In this document: one piece after another, positions 26,117 to 35,388 of the stretch
How positions within the stretch are numbered: position 1 is the stretch's first letter
Layout of the letters: each line of letters opens with the position of its first letter
Origin: Dietzia alimentaria 72
GTDB lineage: Bacteria; Actinomycetota; Actinomycetes; Mycobacteriales; Mycobacteriaceae
NCBI RefSeq assembly: GCF_000226215.1
Contig: NZ_AGFF01000007.1
Location: 62,001-126,000, forward strand
Direction of reading: 5' to 3'
Length of the DNA: 64,000 nt
The notes under the pieces: generated by a model
What the model saw: the letters and a program-made list of their open reading frames with translations, nothing else
Told to the model about the DNA's origin: nothing
The model's database searches: none
Program-made: the position numbers and the translations under genes

Positions 26117-28186
26117 TCAGGCGTCGATGGATTCCTCCGACGCGACCGTGTCCACGCCACCATCGGTGAGCATGGGCACGTCAAACACGAATTCCGGGAT
26201 CGCGAACGCGTCCACCAGGGTGCGCGCCCGGCCAGCGAGCTTGGTGCACAGCCGGTTGCGGGCCGCGCTGGCAGCCTTGGTGCGCTCGGTCGTCAAGCGG
26301 TTGTGCTCGAGGAACCAACCCCTGTCGCTGTCCACGATGTCCAGGACGTAGAGGTCGCACAGCATCCCCATGACCTCCTTGGCCTCCGGGTCCTCGCAGG
26401 CGTCCACGGCCTCGGCGAACCGGGCGAACACCCAGCTGTCCATGTGCGCGCGACCGGCCTGCAGCAGGTGATCCTGCGCCGAGTTGAACACCTTGAACGC
26501 GGCCGAACCATCCTGGCCCTGAGCCTTACGCAGGCGGCGGGCCACCGTCTCCAGAAGGTGCTCCTCGCGATCGACGAGCACCTCCAACTGGTGGCCGCGG
26601 TCGAGCAGATCGGTGTGCTCGCGGTCGGTCACGGCGTCGACGAGCTTCTGCCACAGCGTGGACGCCCGAGTCTTCTCCTGCACCACGTCGACCGCGGTAC
26701 TGAGCGCGAACGCCACGGTCTCCCGCTGGTCCATGTCGCCGAACTCCGCCGCGTACGCGCCCATTAGCTCCTTGCCGACGAGCTGCGTGAGCACCACATT
26801 GTCGCCCTCGAACGTCGAGAAGACATCGCAGTCCTTACGCATCTCGGTGATGCGGTTCTCCGCCATGTAGCCAGCACCACCACACGCCAACCGGGCTTCG
26901 GTGATGGTGTCGTTGGCGAACGCGGTGACGGTGGCCTTGATGCCCGCCGCGTGGGTCTCCATCTCGCGGCGACGGACCTCGTCGAACGCCTCCGGGTTCT
27001 TCTCGAACTCATCCAACTCGGCGATGATCGCGTTCTGCGCACACGCATACGCGTAGGCGCGGGCCACCCGCGGTAGGAGTCGACGCTGGTGCTCGCGGTA
27101 CTCCAGTAGCGGGATACCCCTTCCGGTCTCCGGATGGTCGAACTGGCGACGTACCAACGAGTAGCGAACAGCCATCGCCAACGCGGTACGTGCGGCCGCG
27201 CCCGAGGCCGCACCAACCGACACGCGTCCCCGGATCAGCGTGCCGAGCATCGTGAAGAAGCGCGCGCCGACCGAATCAATGGGCGAAGAGTACTTTCCGT
27301 TCTCATCCACCGCGCCGAACCGGTCGAGCAGCGCATCGCGGGGCACCCGGACCTCGTCGAAGCGGATCCGGCCGTTATCGACGCCGAGCAAGCCGCCCTT
27401 ATGTCCGTGGTCGGTGGTGGTGACCCCGGGCATGTCCGCGCCCGCCTCGTCACGGATGGGCACCAGCAGGCAGTGCACACCGTGCCGGAGCTCCTCGCCG
27501 TCCTCGTGCGTGATCAGCTGCGCGAACACCGCGGCCATACGGCCGTCGCGGGCCGCGTTGCCGATGTAGGCCTTCTCCGCGCTGGGGGTGGGGGTATTGA
27601 TCACGAACTCGCCGGACCCGGTGTCGTACGTGGCCGTGGTCTCCAGATTCTGCACATCCGACCCCTGACCCATCTCGGTCATGGCGAAGCAGCCCAGCAG
27701 GTCCAGTGACATGACATCCGGCAGATACTTCTTGCGGGTCTCGGAGTTGCCGAGATTGGCGATCGCGCCACCGAACAGTCCCCACTGGACACCGGCCTTC
27801 ACCATCACCGACAGGTCCAGGTGGCCGAGCATCTCGAATGAGGTCAGCGCGCCGCCGGTGTCGCCTGTGCCCCCGTCCTCCGCGCGGAAGCTGAGCTTGG
27901 CCATGTTCGAATCGGCAAGTTTCCGGAGCTCCGACAGGACGTGCGCGCGGTGCTCCTCCATGCTCAGACCGATCGGGTTGAGCATGTCCGGGGTCATGGC
28001 CGCGCGGGTCGTCTCGCGGGCCTCCGCCCACGTGCCGTCGAGGACTTTCTGCATGGCCTCAGCGAGCGCGGCGTCGCCCTTGCCGGTGGTGGTGATGCGG
28101 CCGTAATTCGGATGCACGGTACGGGCGGTCTCGCTGGTGGGAGTCCCCGAGGGGGCGGTGATCTGGGCGTCGGTCTCAGTGGTCAT
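26117..28186 (-). CDS. Acyl-CoA oxidase-like acyl-CoA dehydrogenase
   Basis: A 689-residue flavoprotein of the acyl-CoA dehydrogenase/oxidase family, first oxidation step of fatty acyl-CoA beta-oxidation. The flavin-site sequence CFAMTEMGQGSDVQNLETTATYD, the RGRVSVGAASGAAARTALAMAVRYS helix and LACGGAGYMAENRITEMRKDCDVFSTFEGDNVVL are typical of the peroxisomal oxidase-like group, in which the catalytic Glu is in TFEGDN. The length (with a C-terminal ACOX-type helical domain, about 480-690) also fits the oxidase-like class rather than the 380-residue dehydrogenases. Substrate chain length is not deducible. Monocistronic by position. Confidence 0.9.
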   Translation of the reverse strand: MTTETDAQITAPSGTPTSETARTVHPNYGRITTTGKGDAALAEAMQKVLDGTWAEARETTRAAMTPDMLNPIGLSMEEHRAHVLSELRKLADSNMAKLSFRAEDGGTGDTGGALTSFEMLGHLDLSVMVKAGVQWGLFGGAIANLGNSETRKKYLPDVMSLDLLGCFAMTEMGQGSDVQNLETTATYDTGSGEFVINTPTPSAEKAYIGNAARDGRMAAVFAQLITHEDGEELRHGVHCLLVPIRDEAGADMPGVTTTDHGHKGGLLGVDNGRIRFDEVRVPRDALLDRFGAVDENGKYSSPIDSVGARFFTMLGTLIRGRVSVGAASGAAARTALAMAVRYSLVRRQFDHPETGRGIPLLEYREHQRRLLPRVARAYAYACAQNAIIAELDEFEKNPEAFDEVRRREMETHAAGIKATVTAFANDTITEARLACGGAGYMAENRITEMRKDCDVFSTFEGDNVVLTQLVGKELMGAYAAEFGDMDQRETVAFALSTAVDVVQEKTRASTLWQKLVDAVTDREHTDLLDRGHQLEVLVDREEHLLETVARRLRKAQGQDGSAAFKVFNSAQDHLLQAGRAHMDSWVFARFAEAVDACEDPEAKEVMGMLCDLYVLDIVDSDRGWFLEHNRLTTERTKAASAARNRLCTKLAGRARTLVDAFAIPEFVFDVPMLTDGGVDTVASEESIDA

Positions 28187-28267
28187 GACCCGACCTTACG
28201 GACGCCCGTCTCTGCTGTGCACCGGAAAACCCGGGAGAGGTGACGGAAGCCATGCATTACAGCAGAA

Positions 28268-28295
28268 GTCCCGGGTCACATCAGTGACCCGGGAC
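28268..28295 (-). terminator. Terminator after tRNA-Pro
   Basis: GTCCCGGGTCAC (28268-28279) and GTGACCCGGGAC (28284-28295) form a perfect 12-bp stem with a 4-base loop, nine bases downstream of the tRNA 3' end in its transcription direction, followed there by TTCT. Confidence 0.85.
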
Positions 28296-28304
28296 CTCTT
28301 ATTG

Positions 28305-28378
28305 TCGGGGTGGCGGGATTCGAACCCACGACCTCTTCGTCCCGAACGAAGCACGCTACCAAGCTGCGCCACACCCCG
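28305..28378 (-). tRNA. tRNA-Pro (anticodon CGG)
   Basis: A 74-nt cloverleaf on the minus strand. Acceptor CGGGGTG pairs with CACCCCG; discriminator A. The anticodon stem CTTCG/CGAAG encloses loop TTCGGGA, anticodon CGG. T loop GGTTCGAATCC is canonical. No encoded CCA tail (the sequence continues CAAT). Confidence 0.96.
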
Positions 28379-28429
28379 GTGACAACGATGGATACTCTAG
28401 CGCCCCGTCCGCGGATTCGCGAAACCGGG

Positions 28430-29413
28430 TCAGGCGGGCAGGGGGACCTTCTCCTGCAGCGGCATCGCAGGGACCTCTCCCGGATCGTCGCCACCACCGG
28501 GTGCGGCCACCAGTTCGAGCAGAGTGGCCTCGGGCGGGCAGAACGTCCTGAACGGCACATACGGCGACGTTCCGAGCCCCGCCGAGACATGCAGGATCAG
28601 ATTCCGGCCCCACGCGGACAGTCCGCTGACGCGCGAACGGTCGATCCCGCAGTTGGTGACGATCGCTCCGGTGGGAAGACAGAGCTGGCCGCCGTGGGTG
28701 TGCCCCGCCACTGCCAGGTCATACCCGTCGGCGTCGAAGCGGTCCAGCACCCGCGGTTCCGGTGCGTGCGCGAGGCCGATCCTCAGGTCGAATCCGGGCC
28801 CGGCCGGGCCCGCGATCTCCGAGTAGCGGTCCCGACCGATATGCGGGTCGTCGACACCGGCTACCAGGACCCGGCGGCCGTCCACCGCGATCTCCGCCCG
28901 GCGATGGGTGGCGTCGATCCAGCCACGTTCGGAGAACGCGGCCTTGAGATCGCGCCATGGCAATGGGATCGCAGAGTGCTTCTGGCGACCGATCCCGATA
29001 TACGGCAGCGGGTTCTTGGGCACGGGCGCGTAGTAGTCGTTGGATCCGAAGACGAACGCTCCCGGCAAGCCGAGGAGCGGGCCCAGCGCCTGCACCACTG
29101 ACGGGACCGCGCGATCGCTGGACAAATTGTCGCCGGTGTTCAGCACGAGATCCGGCTCCAGATCGGCGAGAGAGGAGACGAACTCCTGCTTACGTCTCTG
29201 GCCCGGCATCATGTGCAGATCCGAGATGTGCAGGATCTTCAGCGATCTGGACCCGGGTGCCAGCAGTGGCAGGGTGTGCCGCCGCAGTGTGAACGCGTTC
29301 CGCTCCCACCCTGTGGCGTACACCGTCCCGGCCACGGCCGCCCCGGCTAGGACGGCCGCCGCGCGAGCGGGGGAGGGGATCGGGTTACGGCTCTTTCGTG
29401 AGGGGCGCTGCAT
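28430..29413 (-). CDS. Membrane-anchored metallophosphoesterase
   Basis: A calcineurin-like metallophosphoesterase, 327 residues, with an N-terminal membrane or Tat-free hydrophobic segment (AAAVLAGAAVAGTVYATGW). Metal ligands are in HISDLHM, LNTGDN, FGSNDY (in place of the usual GNH) and VAGHTHGGQ. The replacement of His by Asp in the GNH motif is an oddity to be noted. It is the homologue by position of Rv3683, next to ponA2. A TAGTCT hexamer ends 6 nt before the ATG, so it probably has its own leaderless transcript, although ponA2 ends only 46 bases upstream. Confidence 0.88.
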   Translation of the reverse strand: MQRPSRKSRNPIPSPARAAAVLAGAAVAGTVYATGWERNAFTLRRHTLPLLAPGSRSLKILHISDLHMMPGQRRKQEFVSSLADLEPDLVLNTGDNLSSDRAVPSVVQALGPLLGLPGAFVFGSNDYYAPVPKNPLPYIGIGRQKHSAIPLPWRDLKAAFSERGWIDATHRRAEIAVDGRRVLVAGVDDPHIGRDRYSEIAGPAGPGFDLRIGLAHAPEPRVLDRFDADGYDLAVAGHTHGGQLCLPTGAIVTNCGIDRSRVSGLSAWGRNLILHVSAGLGTSPYVPFRTFCPPEATLLELVAAPGGGDDPGEVPAMPLQEKVPLPA

Positions 29414-29459
29414 CAGCCCAGACTACCGACGCCGCCGTTCCCGTCCCGGCCGCGAGCGA

Positions 29460-31844
29460 CTAGCGGGGTGGCGAGATGGTGATGGGCGCCAGGCCTGGGA
29501 CATTCAGGACGATGGGTTCGTCGCCGACCGCGGCCCCCGGTCCAGAGGCTCCCGGACCGCCCGCCCCGGTACCGCCCCCGCCACCACTTCCAGACGAGCC
29601 GTCGGAGACGCGGAGTGTGACCTGGGATCCCGCGATGCCGGTACCGCCGTCAACGCCCACGACCGTCCCGTACGGGCGGCCGGATCCGGAGACGAACTGG
29701 GTGTTGACGACGAACCCGGCGTTGGTGAGCAGTGACGTGGCGGTGGACTGGCTCATGCCCTCCACGTCAGGCAGCGCGGCGCCGGTTGTGCCCGCCTGGT
29801 AGGCAGGGTCCGGTTCCGGCAGCTGAACGGGCCCGTAGATGGTCGCGATCGGGGAAAACGCCGAGAACCAGGTCTGCGCCGGCTCGAGACCACCGAAGAG
29901 ATTGCCGTATGAGCACTGCCGCAACGGACTGGTGCACAGCTCGCTGGTGGTGGTGCCGTCGTTGAAGGCGTACACGGCGGCCGCGTAGTTGTTGGTGAAC
30001 CCGAGGAATGCCGAGGAGCGGTTCGCCTCGGTGGTTCCCGTCTTGCCGGACATCGGCAGTCCCCATCCGGCGCCGCCGGCGGCGCCCGCCGCGGTGCCGG
30101 CGCCCACGGAGTCCTTGGACATGGCCACGGAGAGGGTGTCTGCCAGGCCCTTCTCGACCACCTGCTCGCACTCGGGCTCGTTCAACTCGACAGGTTTGCC
30201 GGAGCGGTCGGTGATGGACTCGATGGGGCTCGGCGGGCACCAGACACCACCGGAGGAGAGGGTGGCACCGACGTTGGAGAGTTCGAGAGCATTGACGGCG
30301 GTCGGGCCGAGCGTGAACGAGCCCGAGTTGTTCTTCTTGATGAACGAGCTGATCGAGTCGCCGTCGCTCGCCGTGCCCTTGCGGTCGTAGGACCGCAATC
30401 CCAGCCGGACCGCCATATCGACCGTCGGGGCCACGCCCACATCCTTGATCAGGTTGACGAAGGTCGTGTTAGGTGACTGGGCCAGCGCGTCGGTAACCGG
30501 CAGGGAACTGGGGTATGCGCCCGCGTTCTCCACGCAGTATTGGCCGGGCGGGCAGCCCAAGGCGCCGCCGGCGCCAAACCCGGAAAGCTGCACGCGGCGG
30601 GGGACAGCCAGGCTCGTGTTGGTGCCCATGCCCTTCTCCATGCCCGCGGCCACGGTGAAAATCTTGAACACCGATCCGGCGCCATCGCCCACCAGGGAGA
30701 ACGGCTGCGGCTGGACGGTCTGGCTGTCGCCCAGTTCGAGCCCGTACTGTCGGCTCGAGGCTATGGCCACGACCTTGTGCGACTCTGTGCCCGGCCGCAC
30801 GACACTCATCACCTCGGCCACACCCTGGGCCGTCGGATTGCCGTGGGCGTCGAGGGATCGCTGAACATTCGCCTGAACGGTCTCGTCCAGTGTGGTGCGG
30901 ATGGTGTACCCGCCCTGCTCGACCATCTCGCGGCTCAGGCCGTTCTGGTCGAGGTAGTCCAGGACGTAATCGCAGAAGAAGCCGCGATCGCCCGCGGTGA
31001 TGCAACCCCGCGGCAGGGAATTGGGCCGCTCCAGGACCCCGAGCGGTTCGGCGGTGTACCGGGCACCGTCCGCCGGGGAGATTGCGCCCGTCTGGACCAT
31101 CGTGTCGATCACGGTGTCCCGACGCTGCTTGGTGTCCTCGGGGTTCGTGTACGGATTGAAATTGCTGGTCGACTGCACCATCCCGGCGAGCATCGCCGAC
31201 TGCGGGACCGTGAGTTCCGAGGCGTCGACGCCGAAATAGGTCTGTGCAGCGGTCTGGATGCCGAAGGAGCCGTTGCCGAACGAGATCAGGTTGAGGTACT
31301 TGCTCAGGATCGCGTCCTTGCCCATCTCCCCGTCCAGGGTGAGGGCCATGCGGATCTCTTTGATCTTGCGCGCCGGGGTCGTTTCCACCGCGGCTCGACG
31401 TTCGGCGTCGTTCTCGGCGGAGACGAGAAACTGGAAGTTCTTGACCAGTTGCTGGTCGATCGTCGAGGCGCCCTGCTGGACGTCGCCGGCCGTGGCGTTG
31501 GTCAGCGCGGCGCGGATCGTGCCGCGCCAGTCGACTCCGGCGTGGTCGCCGAACCGGCGGTCCTCGATCGCGATGATCGCCAACTTCATGTTCTGGGAGA
31601 TCTCCTCGCTGGGGACCACCACCCGCTGTTGGTCGTACAACCAGGCGATGGGTTCACCGGCCGCGTCGGTGACCGTGGAGATGGACGGCAGGTCGCCTTT
31701 GATCAGGTCCGCGGAGGTGCCGGCCAACGAGTCGGCCATCTTGTTGGAAGCCAGTCCCACAGCTCCGGATATCGGGAACACCGACCCAGCCGTGACCACT
31801 CCGGCGGCGACACAGGTCGCGACCAGCTTTCCCAGGGAACTCAT
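29460..31844 (-). CDS. ponA2: Class A penicillin-binding protein PonA2-like, with PASTA domain
   Basis: Bifunctional peptidoglycan synthase, 794 residues, anchored by an N-terminal helix (LVATCVAAGVVTAGSVFPISGA). The glycosyltransferase domain has EDRRFGDHAGVDWRG and QGASTIDQQLVKN. The transpeptidase has the active-site Ser in SVFK, the SPN motif and KTGTT. A single C-terminal PASTA domain (DVEGMSQSTATSLLTNAGFVV) precedes a Gly/Ser-rich tail. Order next to whiB4, the ATPases and the metallophosphoesterase matches mycobacterial ponA2. I chose MSSLGKLV; the frame upstream of it overlaps whiB on the other strand. Confidence 0.93.
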   Translation of the reverse strand: MSSLGKLVATCVAAGVVTAGSVFPISGAVGLASNKMADSLAGTSADLIKGDLPSISTVTDAAGEPIAWLYDQQRVVVPSEEISQNMKLAIIAIEDRRFGDHAGVDWRGTIRAALTNATAGDVQQGASTIDQQLVKNFQFLVSAENDAERRAAVETTPARKIKEIRMALTLDGEMGKDAILSKYLNLISFGNGSFGIQTAAQTYFGVDASELTVPQSAMLAGMVQSTSNFNPYTNPEDTKQRRDTVIDTMVQTGAISPADGARYTAEPLGVLERPNSLPRGCITAGDRGFFCDYVLDYLDQNGLSREMVEQGGYTIRTTLDETVQANVQRSLDAHGNPTAQGVAEVMSVVRPGTESHKVVAIASSRQYGLELGDSQTVQPQPFSLVGDGAGSVFKIFTVAAGMEKGMGTNTSLAVPRRVQLSGFGAGGALGCPPGQYCVENAGAYPSSLPVTDALAQSPNTTFVNLIKDVGVAPTVDMAVRLGLRSYDRKGTASDGDSISSFIKKNNSGSFTLGPTAVNALELSNVGATLSSGGVWCPPSPIESITDRSGKPVELNEPECEQVVEKGLADTLSVAMSKDSVGAGTAAGAAGGAGWGLPMSGKTGTTEANRSSAFLGFTNNYAAAVYAFNDGTTTSELCTSPLRQCSYGNLFGGLEPAQTWFSAFSPIATIYGPVQLPEPDPAYQAGTTGAALPDVEGMSQSTATSLLTNAGFVVNTQFVSGSGRPYGTVVGVDGGTGIAGSQVTLRVSDGSSGSGGGGGTGAGGPGASGPGAAVGDEPIVLNVPGLAPITISPPR

Positions 31845-32059
31845 AGCCGACACCCGCTCAGAGTACGTGACCACCCCCGTCGCGCATCCCCGCGCGGTCG
31901 GTTCCACAACCAACTCTTTACTTCTGTTGTGTGACTGCGGTAACAATATGAGTGAACGCGGGACGAATCGATCCGGATCAGGATCATCGTCAGATGGACC
32001 TGGGATCAGGAGTTCCGCGAACACAGTGGGCCCTCCGCGCCGGGTGGGTCCAGAAGGCC

Positions 32060-32093
32060 GGAAGTGTGAACCGAAGAATCCGTTCACACTTCC
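32060..32093 (+). promoter_or_regulatory. Perfect inverted repeat in the whiB leader
   Basis: GGAAGTGTGAAC (32060-32071) and GTTCACACTTCC (32082-32093) form 12-bp arms with a 10-base loop, ending 20 bases before the whiB ATG. It could be an operator or an RNA hairpin close to the ribosome-binding site. No U tract follows, so a terminator is unlikely. Confidence 0.6.
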
Positions 32094-32113
32094 ACACAGA
32101 TTGGGGTACTTCG

Positions 32114-32491
32114 ATGACGGCCACCCTTCCCGGGACCTCCAGCTCCCTAGACACGGGGGTCCGCCCCGGAAGCAGCAATCCTCTCGGATCGGAGGAGACG
32201 ATCATCGGGGAGGGCCGCCAGGAATGGGTGGCCCAGGCCCGATGCAAGGACATTGACCCGGACGAGCTGTTCGTTCGCGGGGCCGCGCAGCGTAAGGCGG
32301 CCTCGATCTGTCGACACTGCCCGGTTCTACTGCAGTGCCGTGCCGACGCACTCGACAATCGTGTGGAGTTCGGCGTGTGGGGCGGAATGACCGAGCGTCA
32401 GCGTCGTGCACTGCTCAAGCAGCACCCCGAGGTGCGGTCCTGGGCGGACTTCTTCGCCCAGCAGATCGAGCGTCACACCGCCGTCTACTGA
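32114..32491 (+). CDS. whiB4: WhiB-family iron-sulfur regulator, WhiB4-like
   Basis: A 125-residue WhiB protein. Four Fe-S ligands: Cys44, Cys66, Cys69 and Cys75 (ARC, ICRHC and LQC). The GVWGG turn at 87-91 and the basic TERQRRALLKQHP segment bind DNA or the sigma factor. WhiB4 of mycobacteria senses redox state and NO; assignment to WhiB4 rests on synteny with ponA2 and the ATPase pair. The start is the ATG after a weak TTGGGG Shine-Dalgarno. The 269-base divergent gap to ponA2 holds the inverted repeat described separately. Confidence 0.92.
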   Translation: MTATLPGTSSSLDTGVRPGSSNPLGSEETIIGEGRQEWVAQARCKDIDPDELFVRGAAQRKAASICRHCPVLLQCRADALDNRVEFGVWGGMTERQRRALLKQHPEVRSWADFFAQQIERHTAVY

Positions 32492-32976
32492 GTCACGACG
32501 CAGGGTCGTCTCTGACCCGGCGCCCCTCGACGATCGGCAGCGGCCGACCCTCATCGGCCCGCTCGAATCGACAACACTGATCCTCACGCGGTCCGCGGCA
32601 CGTCGCCGTGGGCCGCGTTTGTCGTCGGTGGCAGTTGCTGTGGCTGGTTCCTGTGGCTGTGGCAGTAACAGTGCGCTGTAGCGGACACCGCTTCGCCTAA
32701 TGGCGCGCGCGCCCCGTCAGGTAGGGCGTAGTTCGCGCCATGCCGCGTCGGAGGGTCGGGCCAGGTCCCCGCGCCGCGTTTGCTCGTGCTCACTGCGAAA
32801 AATACCGTCTCGGATCGCAGTGGTGACGACAAAACCGCGGGGGCTACGCAGCAGGCCTGCAAACCGTCGGCCCCAGCGCAGCAGGCCTGGTGCGCTGAGC
32901 TGGGGCCGGGCGGGACCTGCGAGGGGCGGCGGGCGGCGCAGGAGGCCGGGCACAACCGGCGCCGCGGATGTCCCGC
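32492..32976. other. Gap between whiB4 and the ATPase genes, no gene seen
   Basis: The 485 bases hold open frames on the minus strand, but none has a plausible start signal or protein-like composition. There is a near-tandem GCAGCAGGCCTG repeat (about 32850 and 32880) and a hairpin reported separately. I see no RNA gene. Confidence 0.6.
32868..32908. terminator. Hairpin downstream of the ATPase operon
   Basis: CGGCCCCAGC (32868-32877) pairs with GCTGGGGCCG (32899-32908) across a 21-base loop. It is about 70 bases beyond the ATPase stop codon in the minus direction. Confidence 0.5.
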
Positions 32977-34086
32977 CTAGCCGCAGAGTTGGTCGCCCAC
33001 AGAGCGCAGGGCCTCGAGGTTGGAGATCTCGAACGGCAGCGACGGCACTCCCACGATCCGTACGTCCGGGTGGGTGTCGGTGAACGACTCCAGCAGCCGG
33101 ACCTCCTGCTTGGCGGTCCCGGCGCGATCGGCGTGGATGCTAAGCACTGCCGCGGCCTCTGGATTGCTGTCGGCGAGCCGGTCCGCGGCGGCGCGGGCCT
33201 GCTCGGCGTCGAGGTCGGTCAGTCGCGGGTGCGTGCGGTTGATCACGACCCCCGCCAGCGGCATCTTCTCCTCGGCCAGCCGCTCGGCGAAGAACGCGGC
33301 TTCACGTAGGGCGGGCCGCTCCGCGGAGGAGATCACCAGGAATTCGGTGCCCTTGCGCCGCAGGATGGCCTGGGTGCGGGCGGCGCGCGTGGTGAATCCG
33401 CCGAAGGTGGTGTCGAGGGCCACCACGACCTCGGAGGCGTCCTTGAGCATCGACGAGCCCACGACGGCGGAGACCCCGCGCATGGCGGTACTCATGGCGC
33501 CGGTGACCAGGCGTCCGACTCCGCGACCCGGGGCGGAGAACAGTCGCATCAGTCGGCTGTCGAGGAAGGTGCCCAGGCGGCGTGGGGCGTCGAGGAAGTC
33601 GAGCGCGTTGCGGGAGGGAGGGGTGTCGACGACGACGAGATCCCACGTCGAATCGTCGAGCAGTTGCCCCAGCTTCTCCATGGCCATGTACTCCTGCGTT
33701 CCCGCGAAGGAGGTGACCATGGTCTTGTAGAAGCGGTTGTCGAGGATGGACTGCGACTTCTCGGGGGTCGTATTGGCCGTGACGAGCTCGTCGAACGTGC
33801 GACGCATGTCGAGCATCATCGCGTGGAGCGAGCCGCCGGCGGCCTCTTGGTCCGCACCCATGTCGACGGGCGAGGGCTCGTTGGTCAGGGAGTCGATGCC
33901 CAGCGCCTGGGCCAGACGGCGGGCCGGGTCGATGGTCAGCACCACTGTGTTCCGGCCGAGCTCAGCGGCCCGCAGGCCGACGGCGGCGGCAGTGGTGGTC
34001 TTACCCACGCCGCCGGCGCCCGTGCACACCACGACCCGCGTGGTGGGGTCGGTGAGCATGGCGGTGATGTCGAGGCGACGTGTCAT
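32977..34086 (-). CDS. ArsA/GET3-like ATPase, second of a pair
   Basis: A 369-residue P-loop ATPase of the ArsA/GET3/MinD class (SIMIBI). Deviant Walker A is [18 protein letters not shown] near residue 20, switch I-like [13 protein letters not shown], and Walker B-type [12 protein letters not shown]. Corresponds by position to Rv3680. Mycobacterial homologues act together and have been tied to glycerol tolerance and redox resistance; the biochemical cargo is unknown. Neither transmembrane helices nor the ArsA metal cysteines are evident. Confidence 0.87.
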   Translation of the reverse strand: MTRRLDITAMLTDPTTRVVVCTGAGGVGKTTTAAAVGLRAAELGRNTVVLTIDPARRLAQALGIDSLTNEPSPVDMGADQEAAGGSLHAMMLDMRRTFDELVTANTTPEKSQSILDNRFYKTMVTSFAGTQEYMAMEKLGQLLDDSTWDLVVVDTPPSRNALDFLDAPRRLGTFLDSRLMRLFSAPGRGVGRLVTGAMSTAMRGVSAVVGSSMLKDASEVVVALDTTFGGFTTRAARTQAILRRKGTEFLVISSAERPALREAAFFAERLAEEKMPLAGVVINRTHPRLTDLDAEQARAAADRLADSNPEAAAVLSIHADRAGTAKQEVRLLESFTDTHPDVRIVGVPSLPFEISNLEALRSVGDQLCG

Positions 34087-34087
34087 A

Positions 34088-35152
34088 TCAGTGCACTCCC
34101 TGGTCGACGAGGGCGGAGGCGAGGTCGTAGAGATCAGTGATCTCGACGCCGTGGTTCAGCGCTGGCAGGACGAGCGTGGGGCAGGCCGCCGACGTGAGCG
34201 TTTCGCCCGCGCGCAGCTGTCCGCGTGCGACACGGGCGTACTCGATGGCCTGCACGAGGAGTCCCTGAAGGCCCTCGTCGTCGACCTCCACGCCGGCTTC
34301 CTCGAGACCGGCCAGGACGGCATCGGCGTCGATCTCCTCGTCGGCGATCCGCTCCAGCGAGGCGTCGTCGAGGTGGCGGGTCTCGGCGCGATTGATGATG
34401 ACCTGGCCCATCCGCAGGCCGTGACTCTTGAGGTCGGCGATCGCCTCGATGGTCTCCTGCACGGGCAGCGACTCGAGCAGGGTCACCAGGTGCACGACCG
34501 TCCGATTGGAGTGGACCAGCTCGGACACGGACTCGGCCTGGCGGCGGATTGGTCCGCCACCGCCGGCGAGGTCGGCCATCGCGGTGGTCACGTCGAGGAA
34601 CTTTCCGATCCGGCCGGTGGGCGGGGCGTCCACGACCACCGCGTCGTAGACGACTTCTTTCTTGGCGTGCTCGCGCGTGACGACCTCGTAGATCTTGCCG
34701 GTGAGCAGCACGTCTTTGAGGCCGGGGGCGATAGTGGTGGCGAACTCGATGGCACCCACCGTCTTCATCACCCTGCCCACCACGCCGAGGCGGTAGAACG
34801 TCTCGAGGTAGTCGAGCATCGCGGCTTCGATGTCGATCGCGAGGGCGAAGACCTTGCCGCCGCCGTCGACCCTGGCCACCAGTTCCTCGCGGTAGGGCAG
34901 CGGTTCGCGATCGAAGGTCCGGGCGATGCCCTGACGTTCCTCGACCTCCACGAGTAGTACCCGCTTGCCGGTCGAAGCCAGCGCGAGGGCGAGCGAGGTG
35001 GCGACGGTCGTCTTGCCCGTGCCTCCCTTACCCGAGACGTAGTGCAACTCGGCGCGTGCGGAACTGTCGGACCAGCCGGTGGACAGCTCGTCGGCGATCG
35101 TGGCATGGGTCGCCGACGATGTCTGCATTCCTGGACTCTCGGTGGACGGCAT
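34088..35152 (-). CDS. ArsA/GET3-like ATPase, first of a pair
   Basis: A 354-residue partner ATPase (Rv3679 position). Walker A is [20 protein letters not shown] with the signature Lys, switch/Walker [18 protein letters not shown]. Only one base separates it from the second ATPase, so they are co-expressed and probably form a heterodimeric or tandem complex. Start is taken at MPSTESPG (GGAG just upstream); MQTSS is possible. It is divergent from the DUF4177 gene, with 65 bases between the two start codons. Confidence 0.86.
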   Translation of the reverse strand: MPSTESPGMQTSSATHATIADELSTGWSDSSARAELHYVSGKGGTGKTTVATSLALALASTGKRVLLVEVEERQGIARTFDREPLPYREELVARVDGGGKVFALAIDIEAAMLDYLETFYRLGVVGRVMKTVGAIEFATTIAPGLKDVLLTGKIYEVVTREHAKKEVVYDAVVVDAPPTGRIGKFLDVTTAMADLAGGGGPIRRQAESVSELVHSNRTVVHLVTLLESLPVQETIEAIADLKSHGLRMGQVIINRAETRHLDDASLERIADEEIDADAVLAGLEEAGVEVDDEGLQGLLVQAIEYARVARGQLRAGETLTSAACPTLVLPALNHGVEITDLYDLASALVDQGVH

Positions 35153-35217
35153 GCGCTCCAGACTAGGCCCACGCACCGGCGCGCGCATGTTGCTTCCGAC
35201 TTACCTAGAGTGGGGCC

Positions 35218-35388
35218 ATGAGCGAATCCACTGCCGCAGCCCGGTTCGAGTACGCCACCATCCCGCTGCTGACCCATGCCACCAAGCAAATCCTCGATCA
35301 GTGGGGAAGCGATGGCTGGGAGCTGGTCTCCGTGCTGCCCGGCCCCACGGGTGAGCAGCATGTCGCCTACATGAAGCGGCAGCTCTGA
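35218..35388 (+). CDS. Small DUF4177 protein
   Basis: A 56-residue protein (MSESTAAARFEYATIPLLTH... ending AYMKRQL), with the DUF4177 pattern FEYATIPL, ILDQWGSDGWELVSVLPG. It is the homologue of the small Rv3678A-type gene next to ridA. TAGAGT ends 6 nt before the ATG (leaderless), and its stop overlaps the start of the ridA-like gene (TGATG). Role unknown; it is likely an RNA- or protein-associated small cofactor, but that is not shown by sequence. Confidence 0.85.
   Translation: MSESTAAARFEYATIPLLTHATKQILDQWGSDGWELVSVLPGPTGEQHVAYMKRQL

Noticed and set aside
30540-31934. A 464-codon plus-strand open frame opposite ponA2
   Set aside because: Antisense shadow with no domain or start signal; PonA2 motifs are unmistakable on the other strand.
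31930-31945. TGTGACTGCGGTAACA as a Crp site between ponA2 and whiB4
   Set aside because: One mismatch in the conserved half-site and no TA centre; too weak to call.
32584-32955. Minus-strand open frame in the whiB4-ATPase gap
   Set aside because: No start signal, Pro/Ala/Ser/Cys-rich composition, and a hairpin lies within it.
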